A DNA stretch of 64,000 nucleotides from Branchipolynoe longqiensis (lineage: Eukaryota > Annelida > Polychaeta > Phyllodocida > Polynoidae), in assembly GCA_030323885.1 (NCBI GenBank), contig CM059197.1, positions 30,828,709-30,892,708 on the forward strand, written 5' to 3'. Below the pieces are notes generated by a model. It made no database searches. It was not told where the DNA came from and worked only from the letters and a program-made list of their open reading frames with translations. Positions 47,401-53,411 of this stretch are shown piece after piece (position 1 is the stretch's first letter; each line of letters begins with the position of its first letter). Position numbers and translations under genes: made by a program.

Positions 47401-50400
47401 AAAGTTTTGAACAGGTTCAAAACCTCGACGCGTGCCGACGTAACACGACGTAACATGACGTAGCTCGACGTCACTCTAACGTCATTATGACGTCATCATA
47501 ACGTAATCCAACGTACATCAACGTAATGACGAAATATCACCACGTTAGGCTCACGTTGGCTCATTACGTTGTAGTGTGACAGGGGTATTAGCTATGTCAT
47601 GAGACGTTGAACGTATGTTGAATGCACGTTCTCCTGACGTTCTCCTGACGTTCTCCTGACGTTATCCTGACGTTCTCCTGACGTTATGCTGACGTTCTCC
47701 TGACGTTCTGCTGACGTTCTCCTGACTTTCCCATTACGCTGCATGGACGTTTCCACCGGTTTTAATGTGGGTCAACGAGTGGAACGTACTGGAACGTAGT
47801 GGAACGTAGTGAGGAACGTTGGCCTAACGTCCGTTTAACGTCATTGACGTTCGCTGAACGTGAACAGAACGTACGCGAACGTAAACCCTTACGTTCGACC
47901 TACGTCAAAACTTTTGAACATGTCCAAAACATCGACGTAACTCAACGTAACACGACGTAATGTGACGTAGCTTGACGTCAGTCTAACGTCATTATGATGT
48001 CATCATAACGTAATCCAACGTACATCAACGTAATGACGAAATATCACCACGTTAGGCTCACGTTCGCTCATTACGTCGTAGTGTGACAGGGGTATTAGCG
48101 CGTGGAAATAGTGGGGTGGGCGCACCTGGCCCCAAAGGGTTATTAATGATCATATAACTATGTGAAGTTCAATTTAAATGCAATATTCGGAGTAACACAA
48201 ACATGTATGAGGTTTTTATAGGCACGATTACAAACAACCCAGACGCCAAGTTCATCCTATGGATTAACGCTGCCGAAGCAGATGTCAGCAAGGGACCTGA
48301 CAGGCATGCGCAATGCCAGTACAAGACGGTAGGTGGCGTGTTGACAGCAGGGGCGTAATCGATTAATCAACTCGGGTCACCCGAGCCACTTTTTGGCGCA
48401 TTCGCACATCCTACAGACTCGGGTTGAATAATCGAATACGCTTCTCCACGCTTGGGGTGGAACAAATTATGGCTTAATCCAAAACCTTTTTTTTTTTTTT
48501 TAAATAACCGATATAACTACAGCAAAATAGGATTTAAAGTATTTTATGACGGCATAGTTGGGTTCGGATCCCCCGATCTCTCAAAACAGGAGACCTCGGG
48601 ATAAAGTCTCGAATTGACCATTTACATTTTTCTAAACACCCTCCGACAATCTTTTTGAAACAGTTCATTTGTTTGTTGTTGTTTTACGTCCTAGCAACAT
48701 CTAAGGGCATATCAGGACAGGATGTAAAGCAACAAGAAACATATCAGGACAGGTACCGACTTGTGACATTGCGCACTCATGGTGACTTTTATAGTGCTGT
48801 CCCACTGGGAAATGAGGCCACTGGCACCATGACCTGATATCCCACTCAGTCACATTATCCTGATGCTGAGCCAACCAGTCCTTGTCCTATCCTATTAATG
48901 TCGAGGGCCAAGCTAGGAAACGACAAGTATCAATTTTTAAGTCATTGGTTTGACTCGACCGGGAACCGAAATCCTGACCTTCCACACGCTTTTTTAAACA
49001 TATCACTATGGCCTTTAGTATAGATCGTTCCCCAGTTCTCGCCAAAGTCCTTTAAGGTTATTAAAGTCCCACAATCCCATGAAACCATACAATTTTCAAA
49101 ATGAAACCACTTACCTAGATTTGGTCCTAAATATTCAATTTACCTACTACTGCGCGCAATAACCATTTAATGCTGCAATACGAAATAAGAAATAAACTTA
49201 ATAGAACCCACAACTGCTGCAAGTCGTGCAAGCCTATGATGTGCACACCAAATTGATATTCTATGCGCTCACTACAAATATTTTCGAACATATTTATATA
49301 TAATTAAATGAATAATAGTTATTCCAAACTTAGAAGAAAAAAACATATTAATTTAGAAGATGTGGGTGATTTTTAAAGCCAAGGTGCAACTTTAACCAAT
49401 AATTACTGGCATTTCAAGAATGTGAAACCTCGTGAAATACATGTAGATATAGCAGATTCAGGGAAAGTGTGCATGGCAGATTTAGTGATGTGTTGCAGGT
49501 TTAGTGAAGGGTTGAAGACTTAGTGAAGGTTTGCAGACTTAGTGATGGTGTGCAGACTTAGTGAAGGGTTGCAGGTTAGTGAAGAAATGCAGATTTAATG
49601 ACGATGTGCAGACTTAGTGAAAGTGTTCAGACTTAGTGAAGGCATACAGGCTTTGTGAAGGGTTGCAGACTTAGTGAAGGTGTTCAGACTTAATAATGGT
49701 GTCAGGCTTAGTGAAGGTGTGAAGGGTTGCAGGTTAGTGAAGAAATGCAGATTTAGTGAAGATGCGCAGACGTAGTGAAAGTGTTCAGACTTAGTGAAGG
49801 GTTGCATACTTTGTGAAACATTGCAAACTTAGTGAAGGTTTTGAAAACGTAGTGAAGGTACACAGACTTAGTGAAAGTGTGCAGTCTTATTGAAGGTGTA
49901 CAGACTTAGTGGAAATGTTCAAGTTTAGTGAAGGTGTGCAGGCTTAGTGAAAGTGTTCAGACTTAGTGAAGGGTTGCAGACTTAGTGAGAGTGTTCAGAC
50001 TTAGTGAAGGTGTGCATGCTTAGTGAAGGGTTGCAGACTTAGTGAAAGTGTTCAGACTTAGTGAAGGTGTGCAGGCTTAGTGAAGGGTTGCATACTTAGT
50101 GAAAGTGTTCAGACTTAGTGAAGGGTTGCATACTTTGTGAAACATTGCAAACTTAGTGAAGGTTTTGCAAACTCAGTGAAGGTGCACAGACGTAGTGAAA
50201 GTGTGCAGACTTATTGAAGGTGTACAGACTTAGTGAAAGTGTTCAAGTTTAGTGAAGGTGTGCAGGCTTAGTGAAGGTTTGCAGACTTAGTGAAAGTGTT
50301 CAGACTTAATAAAGGTGTGCAGGCTTAGTGAAGGGTTGCAGACTTAGTGAAAGTATTCAGCCTTAGTGAAGGGTTGCAGACTTAGTGAAAGTGTTCAGAC

Positions 50401-50792
50401 TTAGTGAAGGGTTGCATACTTAGTGAAAGTGTTCGGACTTAGTGAAAGTGTTCAAGCTTAGTGAAGGGTTGCATGCTTTGTGCAAGGTTGCAGACTTAGT
50501 GAATGTTTTTCAAACTTAGTGAAGGTGCACAGACTTAGTGAAAGTGTGCAGACTTATTGAAGGTGTACAGACTTAATGAAAGTGTTCAGACTTAGTGAAG
50601 GTGCACAGACTTAATGAAGATGCACATACTTAATGAAATGTTGTATTGCTCTTGCAGGCCGCCCTTGGCAAACGCTGCTCCAGGGAGTGTACACCATTCG
50701 GTTGGTGCTGGATCAACTCCTCCTGTGAGGAAGATGCAGATTGCCATGGCAACATGAACTGTTATGGAGCATGCAAGGGGCCGGGGACATAG
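29428..50792 (+). CDS. Actinoporin-like pore-forming protein gene 1, 8 exons, 264 codons, with Cys-rich tail
   Basis: Exons at 29,428-29,453, 31,743-31,776, 33,608-33,731, 37,543-37,671, 42,001-42,122, 44,463-44,580, 48,222-48,328 and 50,658-50,792 join in one frame (795 nt) with GT/AG ends throughout. The first 20 residues form a signal peptide (basic start, hydrophobic core, ending GYAQ). Residues 21-200 read as an actinoporin-like beta-sandwich: the hallmark SVPFD is at 130-134 and WLPMGYE-like aromatics at 168-174. The core has no Cys, as in classical actinoporins. Residues 201-264 are an extension with eight Cys (216, 227, 231, 237, 243, 249, 255, 259). By homology it would be secreted, bind phosphocholine lipid and oligomerise into a pore; activity is not shown. 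Some residues of the classical aromatic lipid site are replaced (FNF where anemone proteins have Trp/Tyr). A polyadenylation signal follows at 50,883. Confidence 0.8.
29672..30222. mobile_element. M1 copy interrupted by SINE B (gene 1 intron 1)
   Basis: M1 halves lie at 29,680-29,755 and 29,976-30,222 (ending CATCGGACTATGCAGCTTT). A reverse SINE B (29,756-29,975) sits between them, with head CATCCCGTCTGG at its right end. Confidence 0.78.
29756..29975 (-). mobile_element. SINE family B
   Basis: The tail side begins TTAAGCAGGGGAAATTTCAG and GACTGGTCTTCCTCATTCCA. The tRNA-like head (B-box reverse CTGGGATTCGAACCC, A-box reverse ACTCATTCGGCCATCCCG) is intact. Confidence 0.82.
30223..31280. other. 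Intron 1 sequence, no further gene recognised
   Basis: AT-rich, with a poly-G tract (about 30,749-30,770) and (AT)n near 30,588-30,600. Confidence 0.4.
31286..31399 (-). CDS. Candidate Cys-rich terminal exon, antisense in gene 1 intron 1
   Basis: On the minus strand a strong polypyrimidine acceptor (CTTTCTTTTTATGTTCAG, 31,417-31,400) opens a 37-codon frame. It reads NGLCSTQC, YFHCAQIKC and so on, with four Cys, and ends at TGA (31,288-31,286). AATAAA overlaps the stop (31,286-31,281). A terminal exon with its signal so close to the stop would have a very short 3' UTR. I found no partner exon upstream on the minus strand. It could be a small cysteine-rich peptide gene, a fossil exon, or chance. 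Confidence 0.32.
   Translation of the reverse strand, partial: NGLCSTQCFYFHCAQIKCDRSNGWKTSASALTKYVFR
31743..31776 (+). CDS. Gene 1 exon 2: rest of signal peptide
   Basis: A 34-nt micro-exon between TTTCATTAAG and GTGAGT. It completes a Leu codon and gives ICLLVVTGYAQ, the hydrophobic core and a cleavage-like small-residue end. It ends in phase 0, as the next exon needs. Gene 2's matching exon (58,364) continues for a further ~120 nt encoding a basic spacer that is absent here. Confidence 0.72.
31930..32480. repeat. TCC/ACCTCC pyrimidine array
   Basis: About 550 bp of (CCTCCTCCA)-type repeats. The Ser/Thr-rich plus-strand frame and the Glu/Arg-rich minus-strand frame are low-complexity artefacts. 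Confidence 0.9.
32610..32925 (-). pseudogene. LINE carboxy-terminal relic
   Basis: The minus-strand translation shows RLKTLDLSTLKFRKLHGDKI, then VYKYMHNLYD, FFSQRIVNDWNS and, after a frameshift near 32,665, TAPSVNAFKSRLDKH and a stop. This is the typical end of a CR1/L2/Jockey-like endonuclease-reverse transcriptase polyprotein. The frameshift and 5' truncation make it dead. Its 5' edge abuts the 10-bp ACTGGCTATT array. Confidence 0.8.
32926..33206. repeat. 10-bp minisatellite (ACTGGCTATT)n
   Basis: About 27 near-perfect units. Two further units lie at 33,556-33,590, immediately before exon 3. The Tyr/Trp/Leu-rich frames are artefacts of the repeat. Confidence 0.92.
33608..33731 (+). CDS. 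Gene 1 exon 3: N-terminal helix region of the actinoporin-like core
   Basis: Acceptor TCTGCCAATAG, donor GTCAGT, 124 nt, phase 0 to 1. It starts IFPPKWFPGDV and ends VAIG. The homologous gene 2 exon (60,173-60,296) has the same length and begins LFPPKWFPGDV. In actinoporins this part precedes the first beta strand and includes the amphipathic segment that enters the membrane. Confidence 0.85.
33943..34205 (+). mobile_element. SINE family A, 5'-truncated
   Basis: Begins in the B-box side (GAACCCTGGTTGAGTTAAAT) and keeps the full body and tail, GACCTTGGATGTTGCTAGGA. Confidence 0.82.
34775..35497. mobile_element. Palindromic element with tRNA-like arms (family C)
   Basis: 34,775-34,962 (minus) and 35,313-35,497 (plus) are inverted arms, each holding a tRNA-like sequence. 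A third tRNA-like copy (35,098-35,215, minus) is in the centre. The central part is itself bounded by CCTGGAATTGTAAGTGTTTTA and its inverse TAAAAGACTTACAATTCCAGG. The tRNA-like unit has GCCTAGG...TCTAGGC able to form a 7-bp acceptor stem, an A-box-like TGGTGTAATGG and a B-box GGTTCGAGTCC. Confidence 0.72.
35395..35470 (+). other. tRNA-like sequence within family C
   Basis: AGCCTAGGTGGTGTAATGG ... GGGTTCGAGTCCCGCTCTAG has internal A and B boxes and pairing ends. The anticodon arm is not convincing, and the sequence is repeated (also 34,800-34,885, 35,135-35,210, 52,690-52,770, 53,020-53,095), so I treat it as repeat-borne and not a functional tRNA gene. Confidence 0.5.
35584..36064. mobile_element. 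M1 copies, partial and full, in opposite orientation
   Basis: 35,584-35,715 is a left half. 35,716-36,064 is a full reverse copy, from GTTGCATGGTCCGATGG to CATCGGACTGTGCAGCTT. Confidence 0.75.
36065..36657. mobile_element. M1 remnant split by other repeats
   Basis: M1-like pieces at 36,065-36,190 and 36,590-36,657 (AGAAACTCAAAACCGTCGGA) flank a SINE B tail fragment (36,325-36,370, ending in an A run) and a lone M2-like left end, ACCACAGTCACACTACAGC (36,404). Confidence 0.55.
36705..36877. mobile_element. Short palindromic Harbinger-like MITE (M2)
   Basis: TACCCCAGTCACACTACAGC and GTAGTGTGACTGGGGTA are inverted ends flanked by TAA (36,702-36,704 and 36,878-36,880). At 173 bp it is almost all inverted arms (AAAGAACCCACACTCACC / GGTGAGTGTGGGTTCTTT). 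Confidence 0.88.
36895..37135 (-). mobile_element. SINE family B
   Basis: Tail side TTTATTAAGCAGGAGAATTT and TTGGTCTTCCTCATTCCACT; head side ends CATTCGGTCACCCCATGTGG. Confidence 0.8.
37169..37497 (+). mobile_element. SINE family A, full length
   Basis: Head CGGGTGTGGTAGACGACTCG, B-box AGGAGTTCGATTCCCGG, tail GACCTTAGATGTTGCCAGGA and CCAACAACCAACCAA. It ends about 45 bp before exon 4. Confidence 0.88.
37543..37671 (+). CDS. Gene 1 exon 4: first beta-sheet region
   Basis: Acceptor GTGTGCTTTGTAG, donor GTGAGG, 129 nt. It carries GVAALSGR and PGNTGLLLF, which align by position with the actinoporin segment containing a Ser-Gly near the lipid pocket and the strand before the SVPFD exon. Gene 2's exon (62,032-62,166) is 6 nt longer. 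Both start two bases into a Gly codon and end one base into the next codon. Confidence 0.8.
37985..38585. repeat. ~205-bp satellite, array C (about 3 units)
   Basis: GCAATCTTCATACAG (38,017 and 38,222) and GCAATTTTCATACAG (38,428) mark a ~205-bp period. Units end near AACTGACGTTTTGCACTGCG. Confidence 0.88.
39284..40034 (+). pseudogene. Harbinger transposase, N-terminal two exons only
   Basis: Exon 39,284-39,620 (donor GTAAGG) joins 39,919-40,034 (acceptor CTTGTTTTTAG, donor GTAAGA) in frame. Recognisable blocks are FGAFNALMAGLR, FTNYSRMPSDQFDELL, SPAERLAITLRFLATG and FRVGATTIGQIVPETC, the start of a Harbinger DDE nuclease (ALP1/HARBI1-like). The catalytic DDE core that should follow (~200 residues) is absent, so the element is non-autonomous. 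Confidence 0.85.
40249..41142 (-). pseudogene. Harbinger accessory MADF/Myb-like protein, frameshifted
   Basis: Starts at 41,142 with MADWTNEAEVAMVEMWQTLP, a MADF-type start. A one-base deletion soon after shifts the frame until the donor near 40,992. A second exon, about 40,485-40,300, reads TNLRTQYTHFRKQA and RQKWIQSSLSFLAPHL. In active elements this DNA-binding protein helps transposase reach the nucleus and TIRs. The ~290-bp stretch 40,620-40,910 between the exons includes family M9-like sequence. Confidence 0.75.
41705..41958 (-). mobile_element. SINE A/B-related copy, diverged
   Basis: Contains ACTTGTCCTATCCTAATAAT, TTGACTCGGCCGGGATTTGA and CTCAATCGGCCACCCCTTCT; the tail side is degraded. 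Confidence 0.7.
42001..42122 (+). CDS. Gene 1 exon 5: SVPFD exon
   Basis: Acceptor CGCTCCCTCACAG, donor GTCAGT. It encodes VTYDIKDT and then MFSVPFD, the most diagnostic actinoporin motif (Ser and Pro line the phosphocholine site in sea-anemone proteins), followed by the VVYNIKFNF strand. Gene 2's exon (from 63,922) gives LSYDIEDT and MWSV in the same places. The last 65 bp plus the donor and ~65 bp of intron are tandemly repeated just downstream. Confidence 0.88.
42057..42840. repeat. ~130-bp tandem repeat made from exon 5 end, donor and intron start
   Basis: AAGGTCGCACTCATGTTCAG recurs at 42,057 (real exon), 42,190, 42,320, 42,450, 42,580 (changed) and 42,709. Each unit keeps the 63-bp coding part, ending TTCAAG before GTCAGTAAC or GTTAGTAAC, followed by intron. 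Copies 2-4 and 6 stay open in the native frame; copy 5 has TAA. Confidence 0.92.
42873..43198 (+). mobile_element. SINE family A
   Basis: Head CAGATGTGGTGGCCGAATCA, B-box GGTAGTTCGATTCCCGG, body GGATAGAGCAAGGACTGGTT, tail TTGCTAGGACGTAAAACC with CAAACAAACAAAC. Confidence 0.85.
43282..43602 (-). mobile_element. SINE family A
   Basis: Reverse copy: GGTTGGTTGTTGGAGTTTTA tail, head end CATTCGGCCATTCCGTCTGG. It faces the preceding SINE, giving an inverted pair about 80 bp apart. Confidence 0.85.
43627..44462. repeat. 49-bp minisatellite ending at the exon 6 acceptor
   Basis: About 17 copies of AAGAGATGTGGATAATGAAG + CAGTGTTGAACTCACTTCGC + TGGTTCCTT. The last copy runs TGGTTCCTTCAG and supplies the pyrimidine tract and AG of the functional acceptor. 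The others read TTCCTTAAG at that place. Confidence 0.93.
44463..44580 (+). CDS. Gene 1 exon 6: aromatic-rich region of the core
   Basis: Acceptor is the last unit of the 49-bp array; donor GTATTC; 118 nt, phase 0 to 1. It encodes VYKQDVPVTDDLVEQM followed by GSWLPMGYE and EYGVNIT, aligning by order with the lipid-binding aromatic loop and the penultimate strand of actinoporins. The open frame continues past the donor for ~50 codons, so intron retention would add an unrelated tail. Confidence 0.8.
45050..45600. mobile_element. Dispersed repeat M8 (~530 bp)
   Basis: GCTAAAGCTCGAATTTGTGG through CAGCACCACTATGTCTATTT matches 58,625-59,055 in reverse, including GGAAACAAGCATTCTTGG. No ORF with a domain. 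(AT)n follows at 45,583-45,601. Confidence 0.7.
45735..46494. mobile_element. Two M1 copies in the same orientation
   Basis: 45,735-46,080 (diverged) and 46,145-46,494 (GCATAGTCCGATGG to CATCAGACTATGCAGCTTT) both run in reverse relative to 1,773. Confidence 0.72.
46598..48094. mobile_element. Outer M2 MITE containing a second M2 MITE
   Basis: Outer ends TGGCCCTGTCACACTACGAC (46,598) and GTCGTAGTGTGACAGGGGTA (to 48,094), flanked by TAA and TTA. Inside is a complete second element (46,837-47,587). The outer part has its own array of GACGTTCTCCT units (47,620-47,730). Confidence 0.78.
46837..47587. mobile_element. Inner M2 MITE, close reverse copy of 6,456-7,162
   Basis: Flanked by TTA on both sides (46,834-46,836 and 47,588-47,590). 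Interior (GTAACGTGACC)n array at 47,085-47,240. Long blocks match the reverse complement of 6,456-7,162 almost base for base, which suggests recent activity. Confidence 0.88.
48222..48328 (+). CDS. Gene 1 exon 7: last core strand and linker
   Basis: Acceptor GGTTTTTATAG, donor GTAGGT, 107 nt, phase 1 to 0. GTITNNPDAKFILWINA ends the beta-sandwich in the place where actinoporins normally terminate. The frame instead continues with ADVSKGPDRHAQCQYKT, a polar linker with the first Cys of the tail. Confidence 0.8.
48353..48490. mobile_element. M5 fragment, reverse
   Basis: GGGGCGTAATCGATTAATCA and CTCGGGTCACCCGAGCCACT match the right half of 28,543-28,995. Confidence 0.75.
48667..48988 (-). mobile_element. 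SINE family A, head incomplete
   Basis: Tail TTTACGTCCTAGCAACATCT with a small internal duplication (ATATCAGGACAGG twice), then body; the head is cut after CCTGACCTTCCACACG. Confidence 0.8.
49060..49395. mobile_element. M1 copy, diverged
   Basis: Begins ATTAAAGTCCCACAATCCCA and contains the ATTCAATTTACCTACTACTG and AATAGAACCC landmarks; the right end is degraded. Confidence 0.55.
49450..50630. repeat. 19-bp minisatellite (ACTTAGTGAAAGTGTTCAG)n
   Basis: About 1.2 kb of 19-bp units with variants CTTAGTGAAGGTGTGCAGA and CTTAGTGAAGGGTTGCAGA arranged in mixed order. It ends about 27 bp before exon 8. Confidence 0.92.
50658..50792 (+). CDS. Gene 1 exon 8: Cys-rich C-terminal tail
   Basis: Acceptor TTGCTCTTGCAG, 44 codons then TAG at 50,790. 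Seven Cys with spacing x3, x5, x5, x5, x5, x3; with C216 of exon 7 that makes eight, enough for four disulphides. The tail reads like a small knot-like or lectin-like module (FGWCWINSSC, DCHGNMNC), but I cannot name a family. It lies on its own exon in phase 0, consistent with exon shuffling or a late gain. Confidence 0.78.
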   Translation, partial: AALGKRCSRECTPFGWCWINSSCEEDADCHGNMNCYGACKGPGT

Positions 50793-50882
50793 ATACGATG
50801 ATACATAATGATATCACAAACCCGGTGATAATATTGATATCACAAAGGAATATGAATTGCGGTGATGAACATTTATGTTGGA

Positions 50883-50888
50883 AATAAA
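50883..50888 (+). promoter_or_regulatory. Polyadenylation signal of gene 1
   Basis: AATAAA about 90 bp after the stop codon in an AT-rich 3' flank. Confidence 0.65.
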
Positions 50889-50899
50889 AATCTATTTAT

Positions 50900-51456
50900 C
50901 CTGTTCGAAATGCTGATGGAAAGTGTTGTGCTTCCAATAGTTAAAAGAAACCTTTTATGTATTTAGCTCTATAGTATAGTTCACCCCCTAACCGCATTCA
51001 CAGTGGGCATTTGCTATCCTTATGTGGCACCACATAGGTTGACAGTTCACCCGGACGCTAGGTTATCAATATGGGGCACACTTGACATTGATTTGAGAAG
51101 CTTGTTTAAGCACTGTGTGACCCATTTCGAGATTAGGGAATGAGGTTGATTAGTAAATTAGGTCAAGTTCCCAGTGAGCATATACTTTCACCAGCTGTAT
51201 TGATTTTTGTCATTTTAAGAGCAGTGTACAGTATGTTGGTTAGTTGGTTGGTTCATCACGTTATTGTGTTGCATGAGGGGATCCAGGTTTATGCTGATAT
51301 TCGATAATAGAATAATAAAAATACAGAAGCTTTATGTTGTGCCTATAGGTAAAGCCAATGAACATGTGCATTCAATATTTTGCTTTGATTTGGATGTCTG
51401 TTTCCACACATGCACAGTTGGAATAATGAACTCATCTATGTATAAAAATTGTAAAG
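50900..51456. other. Intergenic, no feature recognised
   Basis: Unique AT-rich sequence between gene 1's 3' end and a SINE D copy. Confidence 0.4.
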
Positions 51457-51795
51457 CTTGTTTTATTTAACGACGCCTCTAGAACACATTGATTTTTGTT
51501 ATTGTATCATCAGCTATTGGGCGTAAAATATATGATCATTCTGACATATTTCTTTGGAGGAAACCTGCTGGCACCACATAGGCTACTCGTTTAAAAAAGG
51601 AGCAAGGGATCTTTTATATGCACGTTCCCACAGACAGGACAGCACATACCATTACCACAGCCTTTAATGAACCACTTGTGGACCACTGGTTGGAACGGAA
51701 AATAGCTCAAACTCTAAATTGGTCCACTGAGAAGGATCGATCCGATGACCTATGGCTTCACAAATACTATCCCCTGAGCTACGTCCCGCTCCCGT
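51457..51795 (-). mobile_element. SINE family D
   Basis: TTTTATTTAACGACGCCTCT at the left (tail) and ATGCACGTTCCCACAGACAG in the body; head near CTGAGCTACGTCCCGCTCCC. Near full length, reverse. Confidence 0.85.
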
Positions 51796-51868
51796 CTATA
51801 TATCAAATACAGAAGAGACATTAGATAATAGAGGAACTATAGGCTAAGCTGTTATACTTTAACTATGA

Positions 51869-51920
51869 TTGGTTGTTGGAGTTTAGCGTCCTGGCAAAAT
51901 CTAAGGTCATATCAGGACGG
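51869..51920 (-). mobile_element. SINE A tail fragment
   Basis: GGTTGTTGGAGTTTAGCGTC and AAGGTCATATCAGGACGG only. Confidence 0.65.
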
Positions 51921-52256
51921 TGTGTAGCATAGGTAGTTTATATATTCTATTCTATTATGGCCGATCTGGATCTTCTGGTCTGAAGGCCTCTGCTATAAAT
52001 CACGACAAAGCTGGAACTGAGGTTAATAGACTTTCCAGAAGCTTCAACCCCCATATCTGGACAATAAAATATTATTAAATGACGTCGGCTTTCAACATTC
52101 AGAAGTTTCATCAATAGAAACAAAAATTTTAATGGATTATCTCAGATACCTTGTCTCAACAAAATGCTAAATATTGATATAGGCCTGGGCAGTTCATTAC
52201 AATGGATATCACAACAGAGAATACTCATCATTCAAGAATTTAATCAAATCATTTAT

Positions 52257-52622
52257 TACAGTTGCATTGTCCGATGGTTTTGAGTTTGAGTAATTTTTCT
52301 GAGATAAATATATTAACTTGATTGTTATGATCTATCACCCTTACTTTAGCTTGAAGTAACTTTTATTTTAAATGGCTACGGTTGGACATATTTGAAGTGC
52401 AAACATGACAAATTTATTTTTGGCAAGCACACCAAAACTCTGACACCATAGGCTTCTGTGGTAAGTTAAAAGGTTCTATTAAATTGACTCAGTGTTCCCT
52501 TCTATATGGCAACAAATGCTTAATAGGTTCATCAGTATCTAAGTTTCAATATCTAGAATCAAATCTAGAGGGGTGTTTCACTTTGAAAAAGTTTACGCTT
52601 CATCGGCCTATGCAGCTTTAAT
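52257..52622. mobile_element. M1 copy, reverse
   Basis: From ACAGTTGCATTGTCCGATGG to CATCGGCCTATGCAGCTTTAA. Confidence 0.8.
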
Positions 52623-52664
52623 GGATTATAACATAAATGGTGATTACATTTTCTGTGGCATTGT

Positions 52665-53098
52665 CGTGGGGGTGATGAAAATTGGAAATATTGCACCTAG
52701 AGCGGGATTCGAACTCACATCGCTTTGCATTCTGGGCCAGTGTGCTAACCATTACACCACCTAGACTCGTTGATATCACCACACTACCCACGCCTACCTG
52801 TCTATGTGGTTACTTGCCTGAGAGGTCAGTGCAGACTACTAAACTCGTTCCCTTGGAATTGTAAGTCTTTTAATGCTTACGATTACATACATACAGGCAA
52901 TGCACTAACACATACATACACAGGGTAGGTTCAACAACCATACATCGCATAGCTTGTACAGGATCATGGTCACGGCAACCAGTGTCATGGGGGCGATAAA
53001 AATGGGAAATATTGCGCCTAGAGCGGGACTCAAACCCACATCCCTTTGCATTCCGGGCCAGTGTGCTAACCATTATACGACCTAGGCTCCCTGATATC
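52665..53098 (-). mobile_element. Family C, two tRNA-like units, right arm missing
   Basis: The tRNA-like units at 52,690-52,770 and 53,020-53,095 and the CTTGGAATTGTAAGTCTTTT joint (52,852) match the left arm and centre of 34,775-35,497. The plus-strand right arm is absent. Confidence 0.72.
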
Positions 53099-53210
53099 AC
53101 AACAGTCAAATTTTAACTTTTGGTGGGAAATTAATATATCCCCACCAGAGAATATATATATCTTCTTTCTCAACCAGTCTTATTGTCGTTCTGTTTATCT
53201 GGGGCCAACT

Positions 53211-53251
<41 letters not shown>

Positions 53252-53411
53252 TATACGTATATATATATATAGATATACATATACAGTACAACCCCGTTAA
53301 ACCAAGCTCGGTTAAACCAAACGATCGGTTAATCCAAACTTTTTTCGGCGGCCCGGCAAAATACTACCATTTATCATATCCGGTATGGTTAAACAAAACT
53401 TTCATGTGGTT

